Notes: generated by a model not told the origin, from the letters alone. DNA of 45,994 bases from Marinoscillum sp. (GCA_024305105.1 JAMWZA010000028.1:1-45994); one strand, 5' to 3'. Shown: positions 32,141 to 42,047, counted from the first letter of the stretch. Made by a program: numbers and translations.

Positions 32141-34495
32141 CTACTTATTGATGAGTAATTTTTGTCTGTAAGTCTGTCCATGACCTGTTGCCTGCAGGAA
32201 GTATATGCCATCCAGGTAATCAGTCAATTGTATTTCTTTAACCAAGGTATTGTCGTTAGTTTTTACCTCCGATTTCCAAAGTACCCGACCATCGATATCC
32301 ATCAATTGGATGGTGTATGCTCCAGCTTCATTTACGTTCAAATTGATATGAACCTTGTTGGTCGTTGGGTTTGGATAGACTTCTAACTGCTGATCACGGC
32401 TGTTGGAGACAAAACCTGCAGCTATTCGTGACCCGCTTCCAGTAATCTCTACTGCATAATCTTCCACTTCGCCATAGCTAAAGCTTTCACACAATGTAGG
32501 AGAGCTGTCATACTTCATGCTCAAACGCATCCTGGTGATTCCTTCTGACGCTGAGGTAGGAATGCTAATGCTACCACTGATTGTTGATTGAAAAGCACTG
32601 CTGCTGTAGAGCAATTCTCCCGCGTCTTCAAAATCACCATCTCGATTGAGGTCTACCCAAATACGCAAGTACTCATCATAAGTACCCGATGGGAATGCTG
32701 GTGTCAACGAAAAGCTATAGTTCGATCCTCTGCTCAGGTTAGCAGATAGGTTGGTGTAATCTCCATAACCACCATCGTTTCCACTGCTGTTGGAGATAGA
32801 CCCTAAATTAAAGCTGGAAATGTACTCATAGGAGGAATTGTCCCCTTCAGATGAGCAATATCCAGTAGGCATGGTAGAACCAGTCTCTCCACCTCCGGAA
32901 CTACCGCCTGTCAGGAAACCCAGGTTGTCATAAGTGTCCTGCGGTTGGCTGGTCCATTGTCCTGTACTGTAAGTGAGTGAAGGGCCGGTTACGTTGGTAT
33001 TTCGTTGTAGTGTAATGTTTTGTGCAAAGTTGGAAGACCCACCATTAAAGGCCCCAACTATATCGGTAAGTACATCGTTTTCGAAGAGACCTACAGGATC
33101 ATTTCCATTGAATGTTAAAGCAGAACTGCCGGTGGTTAGGTCCGCCTTCGCTAGCAGTGTAGACCCAGCACTTGCATAGACAATCACAAAAGTAGACTGT
33201 GCAGCAAGGGTTCCCGAAAGGTTTAGTGTTGAAGTCCATGACCCTGATCCATTAACCTGCTTTTTCAATGAGTAAGCAGATAGGTTTATAGATGATGATC
33301 CTAGATTGGCAATTTCTATCGCTTTGTTGTTGGATGATCCCTCCACGTATTCGGAGATGATCAAATTGCCTGTGGTGCCACCGCCTCCACCACCACCGAT
33401 GGTGAACGACTGGGTCTCTGAGGATGTAAATTGGCTTCCACTGATCAAAGAGCCAGAACCGTCTGAGAAATCATACGAACCGTTTCCATAAGAACAGCAA
33501 ATACCATCTCCATAGCTATCATTGATTGTGAAGACATAGGTGCCATCAGTTAAGCAGAGCTCTTCATTGTAGGAGTTGTTTGCATTAGAGTATCCGTTTC
33601 CAGCCGCGACTTCAATACCGTCTTTTTCCAATGTCCAACTGGTTTCTGAAGGGTAATTATCAGTAATCAGTGTGAAAGTGACTTCCGTATCTGAGCAGGT
33701 AGAACCACCTCCGCCAGAACCAGATCCCCAGATCTCATCAACATATTCTGGATGATCTATAAATGGGTTGCGGTTATTCTGATAATTAAAGATTGCATCG
33801 TTACGGTTCATTTCTTCGGTCGAAATAGGATCTTGCGCATGCCAGTCCAGAAGTACTGAAAGTACACCGTGGATAGGCTGCTTGTCTGTATTTGGAAGTA
33901 TAGATTCCGTAAGTTCCAGGTCTGGTTCTCCATTTTCACCTTCATAGCGTACAGCCATGTAAAAAATCATGCGAGCCACATCTCCGCGAATACTGTTTCC
34001 AGGGTACCAGCTGTCCGAGTCGGTACTGGCAGGAGTGCTGCCTGAGTAGTTTCCTCCCGAATCTACATAAGATGATCCCCCATTGTCAAAAGCTTTATTG
34101 CTGCGTGCAGAGTTAGTAGATACATCCGAAGCGCGAATGTGGTGAAGGTCTGTGCCGGGTCCGTTAGAAGTCCCGAAATCGCCACGCGATTTGGCCCAGA
34201 CATGTTCGCGGTTCCATCCAGCACCGCCAGCGTATTCGGCAGCAGCATTCATGGAAAATCGTGAATAGATGCCGATGACATTGCTGCTGTTATTCGGGTC
34301 CTGATCTGTGACTTTCAGTAGGTCCCATAGAGCGCCATAGCTGTATTCGGTATGGCCATCAATGATGTCATTGAGAGCTGATTTTAGCGGATCTCCGGCG
34401 AGACCATTAGCAGAATTGTAATAGCCAGCTGGTGCCTGTGCTGTAAGGAACAAGGCAAAGCAAACCATACAAAACGTGAGTGTGAGTTTTTTCAT
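32141..34495 (-). CDS. T9SS-secreted endonuclease I with LTD and GEVED domains
   Basis: This 784-residue secreted nuclease has a signal peptide (MKKLTLTFCMVCFALFLTAQ). Its EndA/NucM-type beta-beta-alpha-metal nuclease domain (about 20-255) has WNREHVWAKSRGDF (His98) and TDLHHIRASDVSTNSARSNK (His118/His119, Asn128). A Cys-containing domain (about 265-370), a lamin-tail domain (NLIISEYVEGSSNNKAIEIA), a GEVED domain (SYGEVEDYAVEIT) and a type IX sorting domain (YPNPTTNKVHINL) follow. It should degrade extracellular DNA for nutrients. It is monocistronic. Confidence 0.9.
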   Translation of the reverse strand: MKKLTLTFCMVCFALFLTAQAPAGYYNSANGLAGDPLKSALNDIIDGHTEYSYGALWDLLKVTDQDPNNSSNVIGIYSRFSMNAAAEYAGGAGWNREHVWAKSRGDFGTSNGPGTDLHHIRASDVSTNSARSNKAFDNGGSSYVDSGGNYSGSTPASTDSDSWYPGNSIRGDVARMIFYMAVRYEGENGEPDLELTESILPNTDKQPIHGVLSVLLDWHAQDPISTEEMNRNDAIFNYQNNRNPFIDHPEYVDEIWGSGSGGGGSTCSDTEVTFTLITDNYPSETSWTLEKDGIEVAAGNGYSNANNSYNEELCLTDGTYVFTINDSYGDGICCSYGNGSYDFSDGSGSLISGSQFTSSETQSFTIGGGGGGGTTGNLIISEYVEGSSNNKAIEIANLGSSSINLSAYSLKKQVNGSGSWTSTLNLSGTLAAQSTFVIVYASAGSTLLAKADLTTGSSALTFNGNDPVGLFENDVLTDIVGAFNGGSSNFAQNITLQRNTNVTGPSLTYSTGQWTSQPQDTYDNLGFLTGGSSGGGETGSTMPTGYCSSEGDNSSYEYISSFNLGSISNSSGNDGGYGDYTNLSANLSRGSNYSFSLTPAFPSGTYDEYLRIWVDLNRDGDFEDAGELLYSSSAFQSTISGSISIPTSASEGITRMRLSMKYDSSPTLCESFSYGEVEDYAVEITGSGSRIAAGFVSNSRDQQLEVYPNPTTNKVHINLNVNEAGAYTIQLMDIDGRVLWKSEVKTNDNTLVKEIQLTDYLDGIYFLQATGHGQTYRQKLLINK

Positions 34496-34613
34496 GAGTT
34501 GTAACGTTTTGAAATAGATTAAAACATTACAAGTTTAATGAATTCAATGGTGCCAGACTTTTTGGGAAAAGAACCTTGCTGTTAAGGTTTTGTTAATCCA
34601 ATTCTGGTTTAGA

Positions 34614-35669
34614 CTAATCAAAATCGATCTCCGCTCTAAACGGAAACTTCATTAAATAGCGGTGCGCGTCATCCACAGTCATTTCTTTGTGAATAATGCG
34701 ATTCAGTGTTTCGGTGATTGGACACCTTACACTGTAAGTCTGAGCGAGTTCGTTGATGATCTTGATGGTTTTTACACCTTCAGCCACTTCTTCCATAGTA
34801 CTAATGATGTCATCAATGCTTTCACCTTTAGCCAGGCGTGTGCCTACTGTAAAGTTTCGGGACAGGTTACTGTAACTTGTAGCCATCAGGTCACCAACCC
34901 CCGCAAGGCTTAAAAAGGCCTGAGCATTACCTCCCAGTGCTTTTCCGATCTGTACCATCTCCACCAGACCCCTGCTGATAAACAGTGCTTTGGCGTTTTC
35001 ACCCAATCCAAGTCCGGCAATCGTTCCTGCACCTACGGCTATAATATTCTTCAAAATACCACAGAGTTCAATTCCAATCAGGTCATTGCTACCATAGATC
35101 AGGAAACGGTCATTACGAAGCAAGTTTTGACCCACACGGATCACTTCATCAAAATGACTAGCCACCACGGTGGCTGCAGGTTTCTTCTCACTGATTTCTC
35201 GGGCAAGGTTCGGTCCGGCGAGACATCCTACACGCACTACCGAACTTTCTTCTTTGATCACCTCGCTCATGGTGCGCACGTGTTCTCGAGTGAGCGGGTT
35301 TTGATCATCTATCTTGTTTCTATTGACATTCAGGTCAAACCCTTTGGTGCCATGAATTAAAATGTGATAAGGCTTTAGGTAGGGGGAGAGGTCCTTCATC
35401 AGCTCCCGAAAATTGGCGGATGGAACCACAGGGAAAATGACGTCACATGAACGACCTACTTGTTCTAAATCGTGTGTCGCTGTGACATGTTCATGAATGG
35501 GATATCCATTGCTCGTACGGGATTCGTTAATTGCTTCGGCCTTTCCGGGAGTTCTGGCATACAGCCATACTTGCTGATTTTTCTCAGCTAGAATATTCGC
35601 CACGGCGGTACCAAAACTGCCTGCACCGATTACGCCAATTGGCTTATTAGATGTGCTTTTCGAGACCAT
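34614..35669 (-). CDS. gpsA: Glycerol-3-phosphate dehydrogenase [NAD(P)+]
   Basis: This enzyme reduces dihydroxyacetone phosphate to sn-glycerol-3-phosphate, the backbone of phospholipids. It has the N-terminal Rossmann motif GVIGAGSFGTAVA, and the catalytic region GTKGFD, LCGILKNIIAVGAGTIAGLG and LAGVGDLMATSYSNLSRNFT. The length of 351 residues is typical. Its start overlaps the end of the PlsB-like gene by 23 bp, so the two are co-expressed. Together they make and acylate glycerol-3-phosphate. Confidence 0.93.
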   Translation of the reverse strand: MVSKSTSNKPIGVIGAGSFGTAVANILAEKNQQVWLYARTPGKAEAINESRTSNGYPIHEHVTATHDLEQVGRSCDVIFPVVPSANFRELMKDLSPYLKPYHILIHGTKGFDLNVNRNKIDDQNPLTREHVRTMSEVIKEESSVVRVGCLAGPNLAREISEKKPAATVVASHFDEVIRVGQNLLRNDRFLIYGSNDLIGIELCGILKNIIAVGAGTIAGLGLGENAKALFISRGLVEMVQIGKALGGNAQAFLSLAGVGDLMATSYSNLSRNFTVGTRLAKGESIDDIISTMEEVAEGVKTIKIINELAQTYSVRCPITETLNRIIHKEMTVDDAHRYLMKFPFRAEIDFD

Positions 35670-37329
35670 AGCCTTCCATTCTGTTGTGATAGTAATACAG
35701 TGTATTCATATCCTGGATGATGATCTTTTCTCCTTTTTTTACCAAAGGTCGCTGTGCATGGTACATTCCCAGGTTGGCCACACCCTGCTCGATAGCTTCG
35801 TTGGCTTTTACCTTCAAGTGACCTGCTACACCTACTTTTCCTTTGCTTTCCAACTTCAAGATTCGCTTTCGGAGTTTTTTCCAGGCTTTTTTAAACTCCT
35901 CATAATCGATTGTTGTGTCTTCATCAGGTAAGCGAAGAAGATTATAGAGATCCAGTTTTGGGTTTTTTCGTTCCATCATTTTGAAGGCAGTGTAAGCCGC
36001 CAAATGACTCGCGAAGACTCTGTTGTATTTATGGAATTCGTCCACAATTCGCTTAGCCAGGATGCGCACGTACTCTTGTTCACGCTGATGATCCACATTG
36101 ATTTCACCCTGGGAAATAAAGTAGTCCTTTGGATTAATAATGCTTCCCGTACTATCGAGGCTGTTGCCTTCCATGTCCACATAGTTTCCAAGGATGTCCA
36201 TGCCTTTTCCGACCGTTACCGATATATTCGATCCTTTGGTAAAGAACTTGAATAAGAAGGTGGCAATCTTGTAGGAGGTGGTAAACTCATCTGCTTCTTT
36301 GTAGTAACGTTCCTGACCGGTACGCTTCAGGTGTTCGTTGATCAGGGCAGGTGCTTCCAGCGTGAAGTTATAATTGATCACCACCGGGACAATAAATATC
36401 TTTCGGGCCTTTTGCTCTTCTGACTCTTGCTGGTACATGATTCGCTGAGCTTCTATAGTGGTGCTCAGTAAGCCAAGTTTCAAACCTTTTTCGATCTGAC
36501 CTGATCGTGAGCGTGTTCCACCAGGGAAGAACAAACTGTGACATCCTCTTCGCAGCGCCATGCTGGAATAAGTCTTCAGTGTTTCCAGATACACCGGGTT
36601 CTTTTTCCTCCGATCGACTTTGTAAGCGCCAAGGCTATTCATGAAATAGGCGAAAATCTTCAGGTTAAACAGATTGAGCCCTGCTCCATAAATAAATGCC
36701 GGAAGTCCCAGAAACTGAATCACCCAGCCGATAAGTATCGAATCCAGGTTGCTGAAGTGGGTAGGAACCATCACTACGGTGCCTTTTTTGGCCAGAGCTC
36801 GAATATGTTCAGGTTCTCCTACTATGTGAATCTTATCATCCAGGTCCAGCTGTTTGCTAAACATGGAGGTGAATCCTTTTACTCGGGTAGCATTGAGTAA
36901 TCTGGCAAAACCAAAGGTGATGAACGCTCTGGCAAACCGGTAAGAGTTTTTCTTAAAGTTGCCAGCTATTTCTTCAGCGTATCGATGGATGATTTCATAG
37001 AGCAGCTTTTCCTCTACTGCTTTTCCATCAGCTGCAGGCAGGTTCGCACTCTCCACTAGACGGTCCTGTATGCTATTCCAAAACGGTTTTTCGTCTTTTG
37101 GGTCCACGCGCCATGGGTTGGCTTTCATCCGTAGCTTCTCTCTGTACACCGTCATCTCGAGTTCTTCTCGAAGTGATCTGCCACGGGTGATTTTTTTCAG
37201 GTTCTCAAAAGACTCCTTGCTGACCTCTTCGATAAATGCTTTCCGGTCTTTGGATAGCTGTACGATAGGCCACTGTTTCGTTCGTGGAATAATTTCAGAA
37301 TACCTTACTTTCTCTTTTTGTTTTCTCAT
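35647..37329 (-). CDS. PlsB-like glycerol-3-phosphate acyltransferase
   Basis: This 560-residue membrane-associated acyltransferase has the HX4D motif as THFSNLD (motif I), VDRRKKNP (motif II), FPGGTRSRSG (motif III) and FIVPVVINY (motif IV). The Gly in place of Glu in the FPxGTRSRSG motif is as in PlsB-type enzymes. It is shorter than E. coli PlsB (about 800 residues) and resembles Bacteroidota members. It should put the first acyl chain on glycerol-3-phosphate. It lies in an operon with gpsA, which supplies the substrate. Confidence 0.85.
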   Translation of the reverse strand: MRKQKEKVRYSEIIPRTKQWPIVQLSKDRKAFIEEVSKESFENLKKITRGRSLREELEMTVYREKLRMKANPWRVDPKDEKPFWNSIQDRLVESANLPAADGKAVEEKLLYEIIHRYAEEIAGNFKKNSYRFARAFITFGFARLLNATRVKGFTSMFSKQLDLDDKIHIVGEPEHIRALAKKGTVVMVPTHFSNLDSILIGWVIQFLGLPAFIYGAGLNLFNLKIFAYFMNSLGAYKVDRRKKNPVYLETLKTYSSMALRRGCHSLFFPGGTRSRSGQIEKGLKLGLLSTTIEAQRIMYQQESEEQKARKIFIVPVVINYNFTLEAPALINEHLKRTGQERYYKEADEFTTSYKIATFLFKFFTKGSNISVTVGKGMDILGNYVDMEGNSLDSTGSIINPKDYFISQGEINVDHQREQEYVRILAKRIVDEFHKYNRVFASHLAAYTAFKMMERKNPKLDLYNLLRLPDEDTTIDYEEFKKAWKKLRKRILKLESKGKVGVAGHLKVKANEAIEQGVANLGMYHAQRPLVKKGEKIIIQDMNTLYYYHNRMEGYGLEKHI

Positions 37330-37421
37330 TCAAAGGGAATGTCTATAACTATGGCTAGTTAATAACAGGTTGCAATTTACTGGAATAATCCCAAAAGTAA
37401 TTTTGGTTTGTTTAAATCAAA

Positions 37422-38312
37422 TCACAGAAAGTGAATGCCTTCGCCAGTATAAACACATTTCCCACTAATTGTTACTTTTTTAAAGGACCCATCTTCATTT
37501 TTTTCGGTATCTAGAAAGATTTGACTTGGACGTCCCATTTCATAGCCTTGAAGACTAGTCGCAGGCATTTTGATGAGTTGATATGCCGTCAGGTATGCCG
37601 CTAGCGGTCCATTAGCCGAGCCTGTAGCTGGGTCCTCCATTATACCGATTTCTGGGGCAAACATTCGTCCCTGTACATCACCATTCTCTACTCCTCCGAG
37701 GGTGTAAACGTATAGTAAGGCATCGCCATACCTTTGTTTTGCATCAATCCATTGATCTGTTTTCAGTCTTATTCGGGATAAATCGTCAGTGGATTTTACT
37801 GGAACAAGGAGGGTGTTATTACCACAGGATACTTCTTGAATTGGGGCATTGGCCATGTCAGTAAGGTTTAATCCCAGAATGCTGGCTATTTCCTCTCTTC
37901 GATCATCGTGTCTGTCTCCAAATACGGGTAGTGGCTGATGCATGGTGATCAAGTCAGGTATATTGTCTTTATAGTGAATGAAAACATCTACTGGGCCTAC
38001 TTGTTGATCCAGTGTGATTTTCTGTGTGCCAACAGCATGGTGGGCTAGTTCGCGGGTTAAATAAAAAGCCGTCCCAATGGTCGGGTGTCCTGCTGTGGGT
38101 AATTCTTTCCCCGGCGTGAAAATCCGCATGCGGTAGTTTCCTCCGTCTACAGGGGGATATAGAAAAACTGTTTCAGATAAGTTTAACTCTTTCGCGATTT
38201 TCTGGAATAGATTTTCGTCAATTCTTGTTGCATCTGGAAAGACTGCCAATTGGTTTCCCCCGTATTTCTTTTCAGTAAATACATCGAGCAAAAAATAGGG
38301 CGCTTGATTCAT
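37422..38312 (-). CDS. PhzF-family isomerase/epimerase
   Basis: This 296-residue protein has the PhzF fold signatures: YFLLDVFTEKKYGGNQLAVF at the N-terminus, LNLSETVFL with the catalytic Glu, TAGHPTIG and the second-half EDPATGSANGPLAAYL. PhzF enzymes isomerise a range of small metabolites. Without phenazine genes nearby the substrate is unknown. It is divergent from the polyprenyl synthase gene. Confidence 0.9.
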   Translation of the reverse strand: MNQAPYFLLDVFTEKKYGGNQLAVFPDATRIDENLFQKIAKELNLSETVFLYPPVDGGNYRMRIFTPGKELPTAGHPTIGTAFYLTRELAHHAVGTQKITLDQQVGPVDVFIHYKDNIPDLITMHQPLPVFGDRHDDRREEIASILGLNLTDMANAPIQEVSCGNNTLLVPVKSTDDLSRIRLKTDQWIDAKQRYGDALLYVYTLGGVENGDVQGRMFAPEIGIMEDPATGSANGPLAAYLTAYQLIKMPATSLQGYEMGRPSQIFLDTEKNEDGSFKKVTISGKCVYTGEGIHFL

Positions 38313-38442
38313 GGATATCTCCTGTCAGTTAAAATTTTTATAAATCTAGGAAAACAGTTTAGGTCTGACAAAAAGTTTAGTAACCAAGAAAAGCATTTGT
38401 AATGCGGGTAGGAGGTGTTAATATTGCAATCCTTAACAATCT

Positions 38443-39417
38443 ATGTCACTTAAACTAAACGATATACAAGCTCCTGTGTCGACAGAAATGTCGGAATTTG
38501 AGCAGAAGTTTCGAAAAAGCATGCGCAGCAATGTCATGCTTCTCGATAAAATTACCAGTTATATCGTTCGTAGAAAGGGTAAGCAGATGCGACCGCTCTT
38601 CGTTTTTTTAAGTGCCGGAGCTGCTGGAGGCATTAATGAATCGACCTTTAGGGGAGCTTCGCTGATTGAGTTAATGCATACCGCGAGTCTCGTTCATGAT
38701 GATGTAGTGGATGATTCACACTACCGCAGAGGTTTTTTCTCTATTAATGCTCTTTGGAAGAATAAAATCGCGGTGCTGGTGGGGGATTTTTTGCTATCCC
38801 GAGGGTTGCTCCTTTCGCTGGAGCACGATGATATTGATCTGTTGCGAATTGTTTCCAACGCGGTGAAAGAAATGAGCGAAGGCGAGCTCCTACAAATGGA
38901 AAAGGCGCGGAAGCTGGACATTACCGAAGATATATACTTTGAAGTCATCCGCCAGAAAACAGCTAGTTTGATTACAGCATGTTGTCGGGTAGGAGCGTCC
39001 TCTGCAGGAGCCAGTGAAGAGGTGAAAGACTTCATGACGCAGTTTGGGGAGAATGTAGGGATGGCCTTTCAGATCAAGGATGACTTGTTTGATTATGGTA
39101 CGTTTGAGATCGGTAAGCCTACCGGTATAGATATCAAGGAAAAGAAAATGACCCTACCACTGATTTATGCCCTCAATCAAGTCAGTAGATCAGAAAAGAA
39201 ACGAATCAAGAAAATGATTAAGCGAAGTGCTGATGAGCCTAAGCTGGTCAATGAAGTGATTGATTTCGTAAAAGCATCTGGAGGAATCAGGTACGCTACA
39301 GAGGTCATGGAAAACTACCATAACAAGGCCAACGAATTACTGGCTCAACTACCAGAAACGGAATACCGAACATCACTAAAGCAACTGGTTCAGTTTACCA
39401 TAGATAGGACTAAATAA
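38443..39417 (+). CDS. Polyprenyl diphosphate synthase (octaprenyl-type)
   Basis: This 324-residue trans-prenyltransferase makes the long isoprenoid tail of quinones, menaquinone in this phylum. The first Asp-rich motif is DDVVDD (86-91), followed by RRG. The second is DDLFDY. KPTGIDIKEKKMTLPLIYAL follows, as in the octaprenyl/heptaprenyl group. A TAATATTG element (38419-38426, one mismatch) lies 17 bp before the start. Its quinone product would serve cydAB and the other respiratory enzymes. Confidence 0.9.
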   Translation: MSLKLNDIQAPVSTEMSEFEQKFRKSMRSNVMLLDKITSYIVRRKGKQMRPLFVFLSAGAAGGINESTFRGASLIELMHTASLVHDDVVDDSHYRRGFFSINALWKNKIAVLVGDFLLSRGLLLSLEHDDIDLLRIVSNAVKEMSEGELLQMEKARKLDITEDIYFEVIRQKTASLITACCRVGASSAGASEEVKDFMTQFGENVGMAFQIKDDLFDYGTFEIGKPTGIDIKEKKMTLPLIYALNQVSRSEKKRIKKMIKRSADEPKLVNEVIDFVKASGGIRYATEVMENYHNKANELLAQLPETEYRTSLKQLVQFTIDRTK

Positions 39418-39442
39418 CTATATTTAGTCTTATTTTTTTCAT

Positions 39443-40801
39443 ATGCTTAAAAGGCTTTGGCATAAATTTTCTTTTTTGGGGGTAGATGTACTCTCAAATG
39501 ATGATCTGAAAATTAAGACCATCATTTCCAACCAACTCAGTGTGGTGGTTTGTCTTATTTCAATCATGCTGATTTTTCTATTTCATTTTTTTGGGTATAC
39601 TCCAGGTATTTTATATGTGTTGGCTTTGCCCGTAGTGATGTCTCTAGTGGTGTTGATGCTGAATGCTCAAGGAATGAGCCGTATTGGTGGTATTATTTTG
39701 AGTTTGATAATACCTCTGACTTTGATTTTGAGCCAAATTTTGATCAGGTTATACACATCGCTGGACTCCATGAAACAGGGAGATTATTACAGAAGCAGTC
39801 TCTGGTTGATTGCCTCCATGATGATCCCTATACTGGTTATTGATTCTAGAAAGAAAACACTCCGATATACATTGGTCGGAATTCCTTTTGTCCTGATCTT
39901 TTTGCTTAACCCAATTTATCAAGCAATTGGGTCTGGGGTGGAAGACGCTGGTTTTGACCTGGATGATCTTAACCTGTATAACATCATATCCGTGCTGGTA
40001 GGAATTGTGATTGTTTCCGGACTGCTGTTTTTGGACAATCTCAACCAGTACTATAAGTCTAAAATGATGAAAATGAGAGATAAGTTAGTGGAGTCTGAGA
40101 AAATGGCATCACTAGGGGTTTTGACTGCAGGTTTGAGTCATGAGATCAATAACCCGCTTAATTTTATGAAAGGGGGCGCCCAAATTGCTCTTAGAGAGTT
40201 GGAACGGGAATCTTTCGATACAGGAATAGTCAAAGAATCGGTAAAGTTGGTTGATCGTGGGGTTGATCGTATTACCAATATTGTAGATAGTTTACGGCAT
40301 TTTAGCAAAGACAAGCAAGGTAGAATCGCAACCTGTAAAGTTTCTGAAATTCTGGAGGCTTGCATTTCACTGATCAGATCCGGGCATCAGGATTATGTTG
40401 ATGTGCAATCTAATTTTGGTTCCGATCCTCTATTTGTCAATGGTGATCGGAATCAGCTCTATCATGCATTTTTCAATGTATTAGAAAATGCCGCTTTGGC
40501 AGTGAGTACGGATGGAGTGGTAAATGTCGCCACACGGGATGTCGATGATTCTGTCATAGTTGTGATAGAAGATAGTGGGCATGGAATTGCACCCAAGGAT
40601 TTGCCTCGGGTGATGGAGCCGTTTTTTACCACTAGAGATCCTGGAGAAGGTATTGGGATGGGGCTTAGTATAGCCTATAATATCGTCAATAGCCATCAGG
40701 GTACAATGAAGATTTCCTCAAGAGCGAACGTAGGGACTAGGGTGCAAATAACCCTTCCAAAGCACGAAAGTCATCAAAAGGAAACAGAAGAGTTTCTGTA
40801 A
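39443..40801 (+). CDS. Orphan membrane sensor histidine kinase
   Basis: This 452-residue kinase has six or so membrane helices (about 30-200), a short coiled coil, a HisKA domain with His233 in GLSHEINNPLNFMKGG, and a HATPase_c domain with NVLENAALAV, DSGHGIAP, FFTTRDPGEGIGMGLS and GTRVQITLP. A 13-residue polar tail (KHESHQKETEEFL) follows the last motif. No response regulator lies beside it. It follows the polyprenyl synthase by 25 bp and may share its transcript. Confidence 0.88.
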   Translation: MLKRLWHKFSFLGVDVLSNDDLKIKTIISNQLSVVVCLISIMLIFLFHFFGYTPGILYVLALPVVMSLVVLMLNAQGMSRIGGIILSLIIPLTLILSQILIRLYTSLDSMKQGDYYRSSLWLIASMMIPILVIDSRKKTLRYTLVGIPFVLIFLLNPIYQAIGSGVEDAGFDLDDLNLYNIISVLVGIVIVSGLLFLDNLNQYYKSKMMKMRDKLVESEKMASLGVLTAGLSHEINNPLNFMKGGAQIALRELERESFDTGIVKESVKLVDRGVDRITNIVDSLRHFSKDKQGRIATCKVSEILEACISLIRSGHQDYVDVQSNFGSDPLFVNGDRNQLYHAFFNVLENAALAVSTDGVVNVATRDVDDSVIVVIEDSGHGIAPKDLPRVMEPFFTTRDPGEGIGMGLSIAYNIVNSHQGTMKISSRANVGTRVQITLPKHESHQKETEEFL

Positions 40802-41096
40802 ATTCACTGTTTCTTTGAAGATAAGCTTCCCATACCGTGTAATGAATAGAGACGATCTCTTCACCGGCAGAAGGCATGTTATTTCTCCATTTAGTTGCTT
40901 CAGTAGTATCCTGACTTCTAGAGACTCTATTCCGAAATACTTCAGGTACTTCTATGGTATTTATTAACTTTGCGCTTCTTATGGATGGGAAGGTTGTGTC
41001 CCTGTCAGGTTTAATAAGCTATTGAATTCGTAAAAGCGCGGAGTGCCTAGTGATCTATCTGGCGAATTAAACATTTTACATTTAACAAAAAACATT
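40802..41096 (+). other. Intergenic region before the FKBP gene
   Basis: No convincing gene lies here. It contains an exact -7 element (40965-40972), which implies a leader of about 118 nt. A minus-strand frame without a start runs through it into the kinase gene; see the rejected list. Confidence 0.5.
40965..40972 (+). promoter_or_regulatory. -7 promoter element of the FKBP gene
   Basis: TAACTTTG matches TAnnTTTG exactly and is 125 bp upstream of the FKBP start. It would leave a leader of about 118 nt. Confidence 0.5.
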
Positions 41097-41525
41097 ATGA
41101 GTACGGCAAAAGCGAATGATACTGTAAAGGTGCATTACACAGGAAAGCTTACAAACGGACAAGTATTTGATTCTTCTCTTGAAAGAGATCCACTACAGTT
41201 TACTGTAGGTGGTGGTCAAATGATCAAGGGTTTTGATGAGGCAGTAAGTGGTATGGAAGTGACTGAGAAAAAGACAGTGACTATCCCATGTGCTGAAGCA
41301 TACGGTGAAAGAAACGATCAACTGATCCAGGAAGTGCCAAGAACGGAGCTTCCAGAAGACATGAAGCCTGAGGCTGGTCAGACGTTAGTCGCTACCAACC
41401 AGGATGGGCAGCAGACACATGTGATTGTTAAAGATGTGGCTGATGAGCAGATTACTATAGATGCAAATCACCCACTTGCTGGTCAGGATCTTGTATTTGA
41501 AATTGAGTTGGTAGAGATCGCGTAA
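41097..41525 (+). CDS. SlyD-like FKBP-type peptidyl-prolyl isomerase
   Basis: This 142-residue proline isomerase begins MSTAKANDTVKVHYTGKLTN and keeps GQVFDSS, PLQFTVGGGQMIKGFDEAVS and GMEVTEKKTVTIP. An insert-in-flap domain (about 70-125: NQDGQQTHVIVKDVADEQIT) follows, then NHPLAGQDLVFEIELVEI, as in SlyD. Unlike E. coli SlyD it has no His-rich metal-binding tail. The frame starts earlier with a GTG at 41043, but the FKBP fold begins at the ATG at 41097. It probably helps protein folding in the cytoplasm. Confidence 0.92.
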   Translation: MSTAKANDTVKVHYTGKLTNGQVFDSSLERDPLQFTVGGGQMIKGFDEAVSGMEVTEKKTVTIPCAEAYGERNDQLIQEVPRTELPEDMKPEAGQTLVATNQDGQQTHVIVKDVADEQITIDANHPLAGQDLVFEIELVEIA

Positions 41526-41549
41526 GCAAGCTTTATCGAAGATATTGAA

Positions 41550-41577
41550 AAGCTAACCTGTCTGGGTTGGCTTTTTT
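41550..41577 (+). terminator. Rho-independent terminator of the FKBP gene
   Basis: AAGCTAACC (41550-41558) pairs with GGTTGGCTT (41565-41573), one G-T pair, and is followed by a T-run. It lies 25 bp after the stop. Confidence 0.8.
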
Positions 41578-41648
41578 CGTTTCTAGGCAGTGATTCCAAC
41601 CAATTGGGAGGTATTGGACTCTTTACGTTGTAATCACCTATGACTGCT

Positions 41649-42047
41649 ATGAAAAGCCTGCTAATTCTACTTCTTCTTTTTGCTTTCGGTTGTGTTGATC
41701 CATTGGATATCGAAGACATGGATGTTGACCTGATTGAAAATACTCCGGTCATGGCTAATACGCCTAATGCGTTTTCTTACGTGATTCGGGCAGATGATTT
41801 CTCACAGCAAATCAACTCACCATTGAGTTTTGATTCAGCTTCTTTTGTGATGTCTTTGGTTATCGCTGATTATGAAGCCGGCTCACTTTTACTGAATGTG
41901 TACAACGAAGACTCCTCTCAAACTTATCGACAGGAAGTCAATTCCAGTATAGTGTTTAGTGATTTTCCAGCGTTTAAACCCGCTGCTTTGGAGCTAGAAC
42001 TAGACGGTTTTAGTGGTAGCGTAAACCTGGCAGTGACTAACGACTAA
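41649..42047 (+). CDS. Small putative lipoprotein
   Basis: This is a protein of about 132 residues with a lipoprotein signal MKSLLILLLLFAFGC (Cys at the end of FAFGC). An acidic, Ser- and Asp-rich secreted part follows that looks like a small beta-sandwich (FSYVIRADDFSQQI; FDSASFVMSLVIADYEAGSL). An in-frame ATG three codons earlier (41640) is an alternative start. I do not recognise a family. Its stop overlaps the stop of the minus-strand small gene by 2-3 bases, so the two converge. Confidence 0.7.
   Translation: MKSLLILLLLFAFGCVDPLDIEDMDVDLIENTPVMANTPNAFSYVIRADDFSQQINSPLSFDSASFVMSLVIADYEAGSLLLNVYNEDSSQTYRQEVNSSIVFSDFPAFKPAALELELDGFSGSVNLAVTND

Noticed and set aside
34864-34874. GTTACTGTAAC palindrome
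   Set aside because: It lies inside gpsA and has the half-sites in the opposite order from the GTAAC-N4-GTTAC operators.
40741-41030. Minus-strand open frame of about 90 codons running from the FKBP leader into the kinase gene
   Set aside because: It has no start codon except a late internal ATG, overlaps the kinase 3' end and an exact -7 element, and I recognise no family. It may be chance.
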